Shown here: positions 26,292 to 35,788 of the stretch, in pieces
How positions within the stretch are numbered: the stretch's first letter is position 1
Layout of the letters: the number at the start of each line of letters is the position of its first letter
NCBI GenBank assembly: GCA_946552115.1
Contig: CAMNRH010000010.1
Coordinates: 22,046-86,045, forward strand
DNA: 64,000 bases
From: an uncultured Lachnospiraceae bacterium
GTDB taxonomy: Bacteria > Bacillota > Clostridia > Lachnospirales > Lachnospiraceae
Direction: 5' to 3'
Notes under the pieces: model-generated
What the model was told of the DNA's origin: nothing
Database searches by the model: none
The model's input: only the letters and a program-made list of their open reading frames with translations
Position numbers and translations under genes: made by a program

Positions 26292-27164
26292 ATGTATTTC
26301 GTTGCGGACAGAAATGGGAATATAACGGAAGAGGATTCCTTTCAGGACAGACTTCTGGAATGGATGTATGCACACAGAATTGGAAGAATTCTTTTAAGGC
26401 CGCTGATGCTTCCTTTTGTATCGCGGATTGGCGGGAAGCTTTTAAATTCCCGCATTTCCAGGCCGGTAATCCGTCCGTTTATCTATAAGCAGAAGATTAA
26501 TATGTCAGAGTATAAGGAGAAGCAATATGTCTCGTATAATGACTTTTTTACGAGAGAGCTTGTTTCAGGTGCGCGTAAGGTTGAAAAAGCGCCGGGAGTA
26601 TTTATCAGTCCCTGCGACAGCAGATTAATGGTCTACCGAATTGACGGCGAGGGCGCATTCCGTGTTAAGCATACTTTTTATACGGTGCAGCAGCTTTTGA
26701 GAGATAAGAAGCTGGCGGAGCGATATAGAGGGGGATATGTGTGGGTTTTCCGGCTGTGTGTACAGGATTATCACAGGTATATTTATGTCGATAACGGAAG
26801 AGAATCTGCGGGGCGTGCAATTCCCGGAGTTTTTCATACCGTGAATCCGGCGGCTGGAAACAGAATTCCAATCTATAAGGAAAATACAAGGGAATATTCG
26901 CTCCTTAAATCGGAAAACTTCGGTACGGTGCTTCAGATGGAGGTGGGGGCGCTCCTTGTCGGAAAAATAGAAAACCGCCGGGAAAAGACATACGTAAAAC
27001 GAGGTGAAGAAAAAGGCAATTTCGCTTTCGGGGGTTCCACAGTAATACTTATGACACAAGCGGGAAAAGCGCGCCCGGATAAAGATATTCTGAAGAATTC
27101 CGCACGCGGAATCGAAACAGGGGTGAAGCTTGGAGAGCGGATAGGAAATGCGGCTGCCGTGTAA
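26292..27164 (+). CDS. psd: Phosphatidylserine decarboxylase proenzyme
   Basis: Proenzyme of 290 residues that turns phosphatidylserine into phosphatidylethanolamine. Auto-cleavage should occur in FAFGGSTVILM (about residue 247), where Ser becomes the pyruvoyl group; this is GGST where many family members have LGST. Further conserved parts are VSYNDFFTREL, ISPCDSRLM and the catalytic-His region VQDYHRYIY. It has a strong AAGGAGGAAG site and follows pssA by 47 bases. Together with pssA it gives the cell a route to phosphatidylethanolamine. Confidence 0.94.
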   Translation: MYFVADRNGNITEEDSFQDRLLEWMYAHRIGRILLRPLMLPFVSRIGGKLLNSRISRPVIRPFIYKQKINMSEYKEKQYVSYNDFFTRELVSGARKVEKAPGVFISPCDSRLMVYRIDGEGAFRVKHTFYTVQQLLRDKKLAERYRGGYVWVFRLCVQDYHRYIYVDNGRESAGRAIPGVFHTVNPAAGNRIPIYKENTREYSLLKSENFGTVLQMEVGALLVGKIENRREKTYVKRGEEKGNFAFGGSTVILMTQAGKARPDKDILKNSARGIETGVKLGERIGNAAAV

Positions 27165-27178
27165 AAATTAAAATTACC

Positions 27179-27207
27179 TTGACAAAAGAAATGCCGTAGC
27201 ATATAAT
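27179..27207 (+). promoter_or_regulatory. Strong promoter of ssrA
   Basis: A perfect TTGACA and a perfect TATAAT lie 17 bases apart, about 50 bases before the tmRNA 5' end. It is the best promoter match in the window, as expected for an abundant RNA. Confidence 0.9.
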
Positions 27208-27259
27208 ATAGAACACTCAACAGGAGAATACGTCTGCGAACCTTTCATAAGCTTTTTCA

Positions 27260-27608
27260 GGGCTTGTACTGGTTTCGACGGGGGTCTGGAAGTTGGAGAA
27301 GCCATCCGTAGCGGGACACTACGTTAAAAGTTCCAATTAAATATAAACGCAGACAATAGAGAATTAGCGTACGCTGCCTAATATGGCGGCAGTCGGCCTT
27401 AAGCTTTCCGCTGCTTAGGTGACCGGCTTCATCCTTAGCGGAGCACTTCGTCTCCAAAGCTTTGAGGGGACGGAAGAATTTATGAAGCTACTAAAGCCGG
27501 CAACCTGTCATTAGGTGGCCTGCGGAGGGAATGTTAATATAATGACTGTGATGGGAGAGGCTCTGATGGATGGGCTTTCGGACGCGGGTTCAACTCCCGC
27601 CAGGTCCA
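27260..27608 (+). ncRNA. ssrA: Transfer-messenger RNA (tmRNA)
   Basis: One-piece tmRNA of about 349 bases that rescues stalled ribosomes with SmpB. The 5' end GGGCTTG pairs with CAGGTCC at the 3' end (acceptor stem with G-U pairs), the D-like part is ACTGGTTTCGACGGGGG, and the T arm is GGGTTCAACTCCCGCC. The tag frame at 27349-27381 reads ADNRELAYAA followed by TAA, ending in the proteolysis signal. The CCA end is not encoded (ACT follows the acceptor stem), so it must be added. It has its own promoter and lies between psd and a terminator, away from smpB. Confidence 0.96.
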
Positions 27609-27681
27609 CTTAAACGCATGAAGTCGAACTCCGCATATGAATTGTCATATACAGGAATATGTTTTGCTTAGTGTATTGGCG

Positions 27682-27715
27682 AAAATAAAGACGGCACGGG
27701 CTGTCTTTATTTTTT
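27682..27715 (+). terminator. Terminator downstream of ssrA
   Basis: The 11-bp stem AAAATAAAGAC / GTCTTTATTTT with a G+C-rich 10-base loop is followed by further T. It lies about 75 bases after the mature tmRNA 3' end and may also act for the convergent CAP-domain gene. Confidence 0.85.
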
Positions 27716-27795
27716 ATGCTCTATTTGAAATAGTCGGGTTTGAACAATTAAAAATGACGCAGATAATGTCTCCATTATCTACGCCATCTCTTAAT

Positions 27796-28758
27796 TTATT
27801 TTCTTACGGTAATTACTTTTTTATAGGATTTACCGTTTACTCTGGCAGTGATAGTAGCCTTGCCAACTTTTTTCGCTGTAATTTTTCCGTTGCTGTTTAC
27901 TGAAATTACAGACGGCTTAGATGATTTCCATTTAACGCCTTTTAAAGAAGCGCCCTTAGTGACATTCTTTCCGCCCATAATTCCGGGATAGGAGATGTTA
28001 CAAGTAACTCTAAGCTGCTGCGTTTTCTTTCGTTTTATAGAAGCCGGGGCGGATAACTTTTTCTGTGTTACCCTTTTCTTGCTGACCTCCATAGTCTGAT
28101 AGGCTTTGCCTTTTAATTTTGACTGGGTCTGGGAGCCTTTATTAGTGTGGCTGAATTCGGCGGAAACCCCGTACCAGCCGCCGGAGTTGCGGACAAAGGA
28201 ACCGAGACCGATGAAACGGTATTCCGGATTGATGATACTGGTATAATGACCGGTTACGGCATTGTAGTTTTGTTTCACCCAGTCCTTTTTTTCGCTGTAC
28301 CATTGTTCGATTCCCTGCATCAGACCGGAATAATTCCATGCAAGGTTTTCCCCCCAGCTTTGGTTATTTTTATATTTTATGCTAAAGCAGTCCAATCCGT
28401 TTGGACGCATATGCCCTTCATAGACCGTACATTCTGCCGCACGAAGCTGTGCAATCCACTCTAAATTAGAAGACCATTTCATTGCTACATAGTCTGACGA
28501 TTTCAGCTTTTTTCCGGTGGAAGGATTGATATAATGTTTTGTGCATGCCTCCTTGCGGATTTGGTTAATCCTTTTAAGTATTTTTGTCTTACTTACTCTT
28601 TCGAAGCTGCCGGGAACGTCGACTAAGACATTTCCGCTCCTTGCTTTTTTAACATCCGCCGAGCGTGCAGCCTGTGCTGTTATCGGAACCTGAAAGAATG
28701 CAAAGGTAAGAGCCAGCAAAAAAATAAGCAACCTTGTTTTGTGAGATGTTTTTTTCAT
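27796..28758 (-). CDS. Secreted CAP-domain protein with Ig-like repeat
   Basis: Secreted protein of 320 residues. A signal peptide covers residues 1-30 (LLIFLLALTFAFFQVPITAQ, cut after AQA). A CAP/SCP domain follows (about residues 60-210), with the metal-type His in YEGHMRPNG, NQSWGENLAWN, and the block WVKQNYNAVTGHYTSIINPE. The C-terminal ~90 residues are a bacterial Ig-like (Big_2) domain ending in GKATITARVNGKSYKKV. There is no LPXTG or membrane tail, so it is free or bound through the Ig-like domain. Its biochemical role is not known. Confidence 0.92.
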   Translation of the reverse strand: MKKTSHKTRLLIFLLALTFAFFQVPITAQAARSADVKKARSGNVLVDVPGSFERVSKTKILKRINQIRKEACTKHYINPSTGKKLKSSDYVAMKWSSNLEWIAQLRAAECTVYEGHMRPNGLDCFSIKYKNNQSWGENLAWNYSGLMQGIEQWYSEKKDWVKQNYNAVTGHYTSIINPEYRFIGLGSFVRNSGGWYGVSAEFSHTNKGSQTQSKLKGKAYQTMEVSKKRVTQKKLSAPASIKRKKTQQLRVTCNISYPGIMGGKNVTKGASLKGVKWKSSKPSVISVNSNGKITAKKVGKATITARVNGKSYKKVITVRK

Positions 28759-28997
28759 GGTGTCTCCTTTCTGAAAATTAGATTGTGAAATATTAATGAG
28801 TTATATTTCTGTCAAGTATTCATTCCCATATATATAGTACATAATTTTTTGCTTTAAGTCAATGAATAAGGCGGAATGACCGTTCTAAATTGTATAGCCA
28901 GAATGAATTCTTTACAATTATACATTTACTTTAAAACGTTATTTTGCTAAAATGATAATGTTAGTTAAAAAGACATGAGAGAAAAAGGAGGAAACAC

Positions 28998-30380
28998 ATG
29001 TTAGAAAGATTCTTCAAACTGAAGGAAAACAACACAGATGTTAAGACAGAGGTACTTGCCGGTATCACGACGTTTATGACAATGGCATATATTCTTGCCG
29101 TGAATCCGAGTATTCTTGCGGCAGCGGGTATGGATCAGGGAGCTGTATTTACGGCCACGGCGCTTGCGTCACTTATCGGTACACTTCTGATGGCGTTTCT
29201 GGCAAATTATCCATTTGCACTTGCACCCGGTATGGGATTGAACGCGTATTTTGCGTATACGGTTGTTCTCGGTATGGGCTATAAATGGGAGGTTGCTCTT
29301 ACGGCGGTATTTGTAGAGGGTATTATCTTTATTATTCTTTCGCTTACAAATGTGCGCGAGGCGATTTTTAATGCGATTCCGTTAAATCTTAAGGCGGCTG
29401 TCAGTGTAGGTATCGGCCTTTTTATTGCATTTATCGGACTTCAGAACGCGAATATTGTAGTCAGCGGTGCAACGCTTGTCGAGCTGTTTTCCGTAGACGG
29501 CTATAATCTTGCAAATGGCGTGGAGGCCGGATTTAACGATGTGGGAATCACAGTGCTGCTTGCGGTTATCGGCGTAGTTATTACGGGCATTCTCGTTATT
29601 AAAAATATTAAAGGAAATATTTTGTGGGGAATTTTGATTACCTGGGTTCTCGGAATTATCTGTCAGTTCGCAGGGCTTTATGTTCCGAATCCGGAGCTTG
29701 GCTTTTACGGATTGTTACCGGATTTTAGCAATGGTTTGTCTGTGCCGAGCGTTATGCCGGTTTTTGGAAAGCTTCAGTTTGACGGTATCTTTTCACTTAA
29801 TTTTATAGTAGTTATTTTCGCATTTTTATTTGTAGATATGTTTGATACAATCGGAACGCTTATCGGCGTGGCTTCAAAGGCGGATATGCTGGATAAGGAC
29901 GGAAAACTTCCGCGGATTAAGGGCGCCCTTATGGCGGATGCAGTTGCCACAACCGTAGGAGCGGCAATCGGAACAACGACGACGACGACCTTTGTAGAGA
30001 GTGCCTCCGGTGTGACAGAGGGAGGAAGAACGGGGCTTACTTCGGTGACGACAGCGGTTCTTTTTGGACTCGCATTATTCCTTTCGCCGATTTTCCTTGC
30101 TATTCCGTCATTTGCAACGGCGCCGGCGCTGATTGTAGTTGGTTTTTATATGCTGACAAATGTGGTAAATATTAATTTTAATGATGTCTCTGAAGCGCTT
30201 CCGTGCTATATCTGTATTGCGGCGATGCCGTTTTTCTACAGCATTTCCGAGGGTATTTCAATGGGAGTTATTTCTTATGTGACGCTGAACCTTCTGACAG
30301 GAAAAGCAAAAGAGAAAAAAATCAGCATATTGATGTATGTGCTGGCGATATTGTTTATACTAAAATATATATTCCTGTAA
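28998..30380 (+). CDS. NCS2 purine permease (AzgA/PbuG type)
   Basis: Membrane transporter of 460 residues for adenine, guanine or hypoxanthine. The family motifs are EVLAGITTFMTMAYILAVNP near the start, ANYPFALAPGMGLNAYFAY in helix 3, FVDMFDTIGTLIGVA, and TTTTTFVESASGVTEGGRTG. About 12-14 helices. AAGGAGG precedes the start. I looked for a purine riboswitch in the 239 bases upstream and saw none, so the exact base cannot be supported by regulation. A good terminator follows. Confidence 0.93.
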   Translation: MLERFFKLKENNTDVKTEVLAGITTFMTMAYILAVNPSILAAAGMDQGAVFTATALASLIGTLLMAFLANYPFALAPGMGLNAYFAYTVVLGMGYKWEVALTAVFVEGIIFIILSLTNVREAIFNAIPLNLKAAVSVGIGLFIAFIGLQNANIVVSGATLVELFSVDGYNLANGVEAGFNDVGITVLLAVIGVVITGILVIKNIKGNILWGILITWVLGIICQFAGLYVPNPELGFYGLLPDFSNGLSVPSVMPVFGKLQFDGIFSLNFIVVIFAFLFVDMFDTIGTLIGVASKADMLDKDGKLPRIKGALMADAVATTVGAAIGTTTTTTFVESASGVTEGGRTGLTSVTTAVLFGLALFLSPIFLAIPSFATAPALIVVGFYMLTNVVNINFNDVSEALPCYICIAAMPFFYSISEGISMGVISYVTLNLLTGKAKEKKISILMYVLAILFILKYIFL

Positions 30381-30383
30381 AGT

Positions 30384-30414
30384 AAAAAACGGCTCGTTTT
30401 GCGGGCCGTTTTTT
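30384..30414 (+). terminator. Terminator after the purine permease
   Basis: The stem AAAAAACGGCTCG / CGGGCCGTTTTTT has a 5-base loop and ends in T6. Confidence 0.92.
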
Positions 30415-30533
30415 AATTCAAAAAAGACTTTTAAATATAGAAGATTTGTAGTATAATACCATCAATGTCAATTTGGTCATTTCAGACTGATGTTCCCGGT
30501 AGATGTTTGGAAATATGAAAGGAAAAAATAATT

Positions 30534-31895
30534 ATGATGAGAGAAAAGTATGAGACATTGCCACTTGCGACGTTGAAGGACCTTGCAAAGACAAGAGGAA
30601 TCAGAGGCATTTCAACAATGAAAAAAGCAGATGTTATAGAGGCAATGTTGAAAGAGGATGAAAAGGACAGAGAAAAAGAGCAAAAGGAGCAGAAAGGCTC
30701 TAAAGAAACAATAAAAGAGATGTCTGCGAATACAGGAGATAAAGAGGTTCATGATATTGACAAGCTGGACAGCGGAAATGTTGTAAAGGGGATTTTAGAG
30801 GTCATGGCAGACGGCTTTGGTTTTATAAGAAGCGAAAATTATCTTCCGGGGGATAATGACGTATATGTTTCGCCGTCCCAGATTCGCCGATTTAATTTAA
30901 AAACAGGCGATATTCTGGAAGGACATACAAGAATTAAAACACAGCAGGAGAAGTTCAGTGCGCTTCTTTATTTGACAAAAATTAATGGGATAGATCCGCT
31001 TGCGGCGATGCGCAGACCAAATTTTGAGGATTTGACGCCAGTCTTTCCAAATGAAAGGTTAAAGCTTGAATGCGGACGGACAAGCACGGCGATGAGGATT
31101 ATGGATCTTCTTTCCCCTATCGGAAAGGGACAGCGCGGTATGATTGTATCACCGCCGAAAGCAGGTAAGACAACATTGTTAAAGCAGGTTGCTTTGTCGG
31201 TACAGCAGAATAATCCGGAGATACATCTTTTGATTCTTTTAATTGACGAGCGTCCCGAGGAGGTGACGGACATCAGGGAGAGTATTGAAGGAGATAATGT
31301 GGAGGTTATCTATTCTACCTTTGATGAGCTTCCCGAGCATCATAAAAGAGTGTCGGAGATGGTGATTGAACGTGCGAAGCGGCTTGTAGAGCACGGGAAG
31401 GACGTGATGATATTGCTTGACAGCATTACAAGGCTGGCAAGGGCGTATAATTTGACGGTACCCCCGTCAGGAAGAACGCTTTCCGGGGGACTTGATCCGG
31501 CGGCGCTTCATATGCCGAAGCGAATTTTCGGCGCGGCGCGGAATATGCGTCAGGGAGGAAGTCTTACGATTCTTGCGACAGCCCTTGTAGATACGGGAAG
31601 TAAAATGGACGATGTTATCTATGAGGAATTTAAAGGAACCGGCAATATGGAGCTTGTGCTTGACCGTAAATTATCTGAGAAGCGGGTATTTCCGGCTATT
31701 GATATTCCGAAATCAAGCACAAGACGTGAGGATTTGCTTCTTAACAGGGAGGAGCAGGAGGCAGTTGATATTATGCGCCGCGCCTTTAACGGAATGCGCG
31801 CAGATGAGGCGGTAGATAATATATTAAATCTATTCTCCAGAACAAAGAATAATATGGAATTTAACCAATTAGTAAAAAAGACGAAATTAATCTAG
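30534..31895 (+). CDS. rho: Transcription termination factor Rho
   Basis: Hexameric RNA-dependent ATPase of 453 residues. The N-terminal Rho_N helix bundle (LPLATLKDLAKTRGIRGIST) is followed by a Lys/Glu-rich insert of ~50 residues, then the primary RNA-binding cold-shock-like domain (GVLEVMADGFGFIR), Walker A PPKAGKTTLLKQ, Walker B LLILLIDERPEEV, and the Q-loop PPSGRTLSGGLD region. Two start codons, 30534 and 30537, are adjacent. The charged insert between the first two domains is seen in many Gram-positive and actinobacterial Rho proteins. rpmE follows, a common neighbour. Confidence 0.96.
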   Translation: MMREKYETLPLATLKDLAKTRGIRGISTMKKADVIEAMLKEDEKDREKEQKEQKGSKETIKEMSANTGDKEVHDIDKLDSGNVVKGILEVMADGFGFIRSENYLPGDNDVYVSPSQIRRFNLKTGDILEGHTRIKTQQEKFSALLYLTKINGIDPLAAMRRPNFEDLTPVFPNERLKLECGRTSTAMRIMDLLSPIGKGQRGMIVSPPKAGKTTLLKQVALSVQQNNPEIHLLILLIDERPEEVTDIRESIEGDNVEVIYSTFDELPEHHKRVSEMVIERAKRLVEHGKDVMILLDSITRLARAYNLTVPPSGRTLSGGLDPAALHMPKRIFGAARNMRQGGSLTILATALVDTGSKMDDVIYEEFKGTGNMELVLDRKLSEKRVFPAIDIPKSSTRREDLLLNREEQEAVDIMRRAFNGMRADEAVDNILNLFSRTKNNMEFNQLVKKTKLI

Positions 31896-31987
31896 ACAAT
31901 GGCTTTAAATTATGATACAATAACAAAGCTGTTAAAAACGAATAATATTGTGTTTTGCAATAACTTTATAAAGAAGAGGTGAAAATC

Positions 31988-32191
31988 ATGAAAGAAGGAA
32001 TACATCCAGCATATCATCAGGCAACAGTAACTTGTAACTGTGGCAATACATTTGTAACCGGCTCTACAAAAGAGGATATTCACGTAGAGATTTGTTCCAA
32101 ATGCCACCCGTTCTACACAGGACAGCAGAAAGCTGCTCAGGCACGCGGCCGTGTTGATAAGTTCAATAAGAAGTACGGAATGGGCAAATAA
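31988..32191 (+). CDS. rpmE: Ribosomal protein bL31, zinc form
   Basis: Protein of 67 residues of the large ribosomal subunit. Four Cys (CNC near residue 14-16 and CSKC near 35-38) show the zinc-binding form, in contrast to the Cys-free form made under zinc shortage. The block HPFYTGQQK and the basic tail [10 protein letters not shown] are typical. I chose the ATG at 31988 after GAGGTG; the GTG at 31979 lies in that site. A terminator follows at 32205. Confidence 0.96.
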   Translation: MKEGIHPAYHQATVTCNCGNTFVTGSTKEDIHVEICSKCHPFYTGQQKAAQARGRVDKFNKKYGMGK

Positions 32192-32204
32192 GTATGCAAG
32201 TATC

Positions 32205-32235
32205 GGGTTGAGGTTTTAAAATCTCAACCCTTTTT
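32205..32235 (+). terminator. Terminator after rpmE
   Basis: The stem GGGTTGAG / CTCAACCC, extended by the A/T-rich inner part, is followed by TTTTT. It sits 23 bases before the next start, so some read-through to the yqhQ-like gene is likely. Confidence 0.88.
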
Positions 32236-32257
32236 ATCATGTAAAAAAGGAGTGTTT

Positions 32258-33196
32258 ATGAAGTCATCCAATATCGGGGGTCAGGCGGTTCTGGAAGGGA
32301 TTATGATGAAGCATAAGGATGAATATGCGGTGGCAGTCAGAAAGCCTGACGGAGAAATTGTCGTTCAGAAAGATTGCTATAAAAGTATTGTGAGTTGGGA
32401 AAGCCTTACGAAAATACCGTTTATCCGCGGCATTTTTAATTTTGTGGATTCGATGGTTCTGGGAATTAAGACTTTGACTTATTCCGCGGAATTCTATGAG
32501 GAAGAGGAGGAAAAAGAAAGGGTACTTACGGAGGCGCAGGCCTTGAAACAGGAAAAGAAAGAAAAGCTTCTTACGGCGGGTACGGTTGTCTTTTCAATTA
32601 TCATTGCCGTCGCCATATTTATGGTGCTTCCCTATTTTCTGTCCTCCGCGCTGAAGCCGGTTGTCAGGTCTTATACGATACGGACTGTTATCGAGGGCTT
32701 TGTGAGAATCGGTATTTTTATTGTATATATATTGCTTGTCTCGAGGATGGAGGATATTCAGCGGACCTTTATGTATCATGGCGCGGAGCATAAATGTATC
32801 AATTGTATCGAGCACGGGCTTCCGCTTACCGTGGAAAATGTACGGATAAGCTCCAGACAGCATAAGAGATGCGGAACAAGCTTTTTGTTTTTTGTAATGG
32901 CGATTAGTATTATTCTTTTGATTCTCGTCCGTGTGGAATCGCCGTTTATGCGGGTGCTTGTTCGGATTGCACTGCTTCCGGTCATTGCGGGGGTTTCCTA
33001 TGAGGTGCTTAAGCTGGCGGGAAGAAGTGAAAATCCGGTTGTAAATCTTCTCAGTATGCCGGGGCTTGCGGTACAGAGGCTGACAACGAAGGAGCCGGAT
33101 GACAGTATGATAGAGGTGGCGATTCAGGCAGTAGAGGCTGTGTTTGATTGGAGAGCTTATGAAGCGGAAAATTTTGACACTGCAGCAGATATATAG
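32258..33196 (+). CDS. YqhQ-like membrane protein (DUF1385)
   Basis: Protein of about 312 residues. The motif NIGGQAVLEGIMM at the start and YHGAEHKCINCIEHG in the middle are diagnostic for the DUF1385/YqhQ family. Two helices flank the central part (GTVVFSIIIAVAIFMVLPYF, IGIFIVYILLV), with two more later. I chose the ATG at 32258 after AGGAG. In many Firmicutes this gene sits in front of prmC-prfA, as here, and overlaps prmC by 38 bases. The molecular function is not established. Confidence 0.9.
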   Translation: MKSSNIGGQAVLEGIMMKHKDEYAVAVRKPDGEIVVQKDCYKSIVSWESLTKIPFIRGIFNFVDSMVLGIKTLTYSAEFYEEEEEKERVLTEAQALKQEKKEKLLTAGTVVFSIIIAVAIFMVLPYFLSSALKPVVRSYTIRTVIEGFVRIGIFIVYILLVSRMEDIQRTFMYHGAEHKCINCIEHGLPLTVENVRISSRQHKRCGTSFLFFVMAISIILLILVRVESPFMRVLVRIALLPVIAGVSYEVLKLAGRSENPVVNLLSMPGLAVQRLTTKEPDDSMIEVAIQAVEAVFDWRAYEAENFDTAADI

Positions 33197-34043
33197 AGAG
33201 GGGGCTGCGTCTCTTAGGGCAGCAGGGATTTTGGACGCAGATTTGGATGCGTGGCTGCTTCTTTCCTTTGTGACCGGTCTTGATAAGGCTGCTTATTACG
33301 GGAATCCGGGCCGTCTTATGGAGGAAAGGGAGCAGGAGCTTTATTTTAAATGGATTGCTCTTCGCAGTGACAGGGTTCCGCTGCAGCATCTTACAGGAGA
33401 GCAGGAATTTATGGGGTATCCCTTTTTCGTGAATAAGCATGTGCTGATTCCGAGACAGGATACTGAGACGCTTGTAGAAGAGGCGCTTAAAAGGCTTAAA
33501 CCGGGAATGCGGATACTGGATCTTTGTACCGGTTCAGGCTGTATCCTTATCAGTCTGTTAAAAATGAATGCATGTAAGCTTCGGATGGATGATATACGGG
33601 GTACGGGGACTGATATATCGGAAGAAGCTCTTTATGTGGCTTGGAAAAATGCCGAAAGACTTGGAATTCAGGCGGACTTTTTGCAGAGTGATTTGTTTGA
33701 ATGTGTGGAGGGGCAATATGATATGATTGTGTCGAATCCGCCGTACATTCCTACGGAGGTTATTGAAAGGCTTCAGGATGAGGTGAGAGTCTACGATCCG
33801 TATATAGCGCTTGACGGCGGAGAGGACGGATTATATTTTTACCGTAAGATTATAAATGACAGCGTGCAATATATCAAAAAAGAAGGGGTCCTTTTATTTG
33901 AAATCGGGCATGACCAGGGACAGGCAGTGTCTTTTCTGATGCGTCAGGCGGGATACGGAAAGATTCAGATGAAGAAAGATCTGGCAGGTCTTGACCGGGT
34001 GCTGATTGGCAGTTACAATGGAAAAGAGTCCCGTAAATGTTAA
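33159..34043 (+). CDS. prmC: Peptide chain release factor N5-glutamine methyltransferase
   Basis: Methylase of 294 residues that modifies the Gln of the GGQ motif in release factors. The SAM-binding motif I is LDLCTGSGCILISLL and the catalytic motif is SNPPYIP. The N-terminal helical domain (LQHLTGEQEFMGYPFFV) is typical of HemK/PrmC. The start at 33159 overlaps the preceding gene and has GGAGA before it. Its substrate gene prfA follows after 18 bases, giving functional coupling. Confidence 0.94.
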   Translation: MKRKILTLQQIYREGAASLRAAGILDADLDAWLLLSFVTGLDKAAYYGNPGRLMEEREQELYFKWIALRSDRVPLQHLTGEQEFMGYPFFVNKHVLIPRQDTETLVEEALKRLKPGMRILDLCTGSGCILISLLKMNACKLRMDDIRGTGTDISEEALYVAWKNAERLGIQADFLQSDLFECVEGQYDMIVSNPPYIPTEVIERLQDEVRVYDPYIALDGGEDGLYFYRKIINDSVQYIKKEGVLLFEIGHDQGQAVSFLMRQAGYGKIQMKKDLAGLDRVLIGSYNGKESRKC

Positions 34044-34061
34044 ATTTGAGGAGGAAATAAG

Positions 34062-35135
34062 ATGTTTGACAGATTAGAGGATTTACTTATCCGGCTGGAG
34101 GAAATCTTAAGTGAGCTGCAGGAGCCGGATGTGGCAAATGACCAGAACAGGTTTCGCAGGCTTATGAAAGAGCAAAATGATTTGACGCCGATTGTGGAAG
34201 CCTATAAAGAATATAAAAAATGTAAGGAGACGATAGATGACAGCCTTCAGATGCTTGACGAGGAGTCGGATGAGGAGATAAGGGAGCTGGCAAAAGAGGA
34301 GCTTAACGCCGCTAAGGCAAGAGTAGAGGAGCTGGAGCACGAGCTTAAAATTCTTCTGCTTCCGAAAGACCCGAATGATGATAAAAATGTTATCGTTGAG
34401 ATCCGTGCCGGTGCAGGCGGGGATGAGGCGGCGCTTTTTGCGGCGGAGATTTACCGTATGTATATGCATTATGCGGAGAGCAGGCGCTGGAAAGTTGAGC
34501 TGGTGGAATGCGAGGAAATCGGCATTGGCGGAATGAAAAACGTTACCTTTATGATTAACGGAAACGGGGCGTATTCCGTGATGAAATACGAATCCGGCGT
34601 ACACCGTGTGCAGCGTGTGCCCGAGACTGAGTCCGGGGGAAGAATCCATACCTCCACCATTACGGTAGCCGTCATGCCGGAGGCGGAAGAGGTAGATATC
34701 CAGATAGATGAAAAGGATATCCGTATTGATGTTATGCGTGCGTCCGGAAACGGCGGACAATGTGTCAATACAACAGATTCCGCGGTACGTCTTACCCATT
34801 ATCCGACCGGAATCGTAATTTACAGCCAAACAGAGAAATCGCAGCTTCAGAATAAGGATAAGGCGTTTGCCCTTCTGCGCGCAAAGCTGTATGATTTGGA
34901 ATGTCAGAAGCGTCATGACGCGGAGTCCGAGGCGAGAAAGAGCCAGATAGGAACCGGCGACCGCTCCGAAAAGATTCGTACCTACAATTTTCCGCAGGGC
35001 CGCGTAACGGACCATCGTATCGGGCTTACGCTTTATAAGCTGGATAAGATTATGAACGGGGATATACAGGAAATTATTGACGCATGTATCGCCGCAGACC
35101 AGGCGGCAAAGCTGGCAAATATGAATGAATCATAA
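34062..35135 (+). CDS. prfA: Peptide chain release factor 1
   Basis: Protein of 357 residues that recognises UAA and UAG. The GGQ motif is in [17 protein letters not shown] (about residue 230), the target of PrmC. The codon-reading loop is [13 protein letters not shown], so the tripeptide is PET where E. coli RF1 has PAT; the flanking residues mark it as RF1 and not RF2. No frameshift signal is present or expected. The gene starts after GAGGAGG and is the last gene of the yqhQ-prmC-prfA unit. Confidence 0.96.
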   Translation: MFDRLEDLLIRLEEILSELQEPDVANDQNRFRRLMKEQNDLTPIVEAYKEYKKCKETIDDSLQMLDEESDEEIRELAKEELNAAKARVEELEHELKILLLPKDPNDDKNVIVEIRAGAGGDEAALFAAEIYRMYMHYAESRRWKVELVECEEIGIGGMKNVTFMINGNGAYSVMKYESGVHRVQRVPETESGGRIHTSTITVAVMPEAEEVDIQIDEKDIRIDVMRASGNGGQCVNTTDSAVRLTHYPTGIVIYSQTEKSQLQNKDKAFALLRAKLYDLECQKRHDAESEARKSQIGTGDRSEKIRTYNFPQGRVTDHRIGLTLYKLDKIMNGDIQEIIDACIAADQAAKLANMNES

Positions 35136-35174
35136 CGCCGCGAATGTAAAATATCATTCATAAAAGGATATTCG

Positions 35175-35204
35175 TTGAATAAAGTCGGTTCCATGTGGTA
35201 TAAT
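35175..35204 (+). promoter_or_regulatory. Promoter upstream of the 35248 gene
   Basis: TTGAAT and a perfect TATAAT are spaced by 18 bases, about 44 bases before the start. Confidence 0.6.
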
Positions 35205-35247
35205 TTAGTTAAACGCAGACGAATAGACGGATGAGAGGTTGTTAGGA

Positions 35248-35709
35248 ATGATGATTGCCAGAGATGATGAAGTGAAGCGCAGCAGGATATGGAGATTTGC
35301 CATTATTATATCTTCTGTTCTGATTGTTGTAATTGTGGTATACCTGCTGATGAAGATGTTTACGGCCAATCCTTTGGAAGGAAGCTGGGAGGGGGAGGAC
35401 GGAGACATCGCAATTCATGTGGGTGTAAATGGGACCATGACGGTAAGTATTTCCGATGTTTCAGAGGGAACAGACCTTGATATAAAGATGTCTTACACAC
35501 TGGATAAGGATGCGAAGACGATTACTATCAGGGAGGATGCGTCAGAGCTTGACCGTCTGGCGGGGCTTTCGGACGGAGCATATACACGGGAGACGTTGGA
35601 AAGCGCTCTTGCAAATGTAATGACAACCTTTAATTACAATATAGAAAGCGGTGTTTTAACTCTTTCGGAAAGAGAGTATGGAGAACAGCTTACATTTACA
35701 AAGAAATAA
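35248..35709 (+). CDS. Membrane-anchored protein of unknown function
   Basis: Protein of 153 residues with one N-terminal membrane anchor (FAIIISSVLIVVIVVYLLM) and a soluble outer domain of ~110 residues that looks beta-rich: GSWEGEDGDIAIHVGVNGTM, then DLDIKMSYTLDKDAKTITI and ALTLSEREYGEQLTF-like strands. The pattern of GSW start and final L-x-F strand resembles small lipocalin-like or DUF domains, but I cannot name it. ATG at 35248 follows GAGAGG; 35251 is also possible. It has its own promoter and terminator. Confidence 0.75.
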   Translation: MMIARDDEVKRSRIWRFAIIISSVLIVVIVVYLLMKMFTANPLEGSWEGEDGDIAIHVGVNGTMTVSISDVSEGTDLDIKMSYTLDKDAKTITIREDASELDRLAGLSDGAYTRETLESALANVMTTFNYNIESGVLTLSEREYGEQLTFTKK

Positions 35710-35729
35710 TTGCAGCCGCGCTTTGGCGG

Positions 35730-35756
35730 AAGAGTCCGGTAATACGGGCTCTTTTT
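35730..35756 (+). terminator. Terminator before ispG
   Basis: The 8-bp stem AAGAGTCC / GGGCTCTT is followed by TTTTT. Confidence 0.8.
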
Positions 35757-35788
35757 AACAGTAGAAAGAATATTTTGGAGGAAAGCAT

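Noticed and set aside
28759..28997. Purine riboswitch before the NCS2 permease
   Set aside because: I searched by eye for the conserved junction and loop sequences of the purine aptamer and saw none, and no terminator stem precedes the start.
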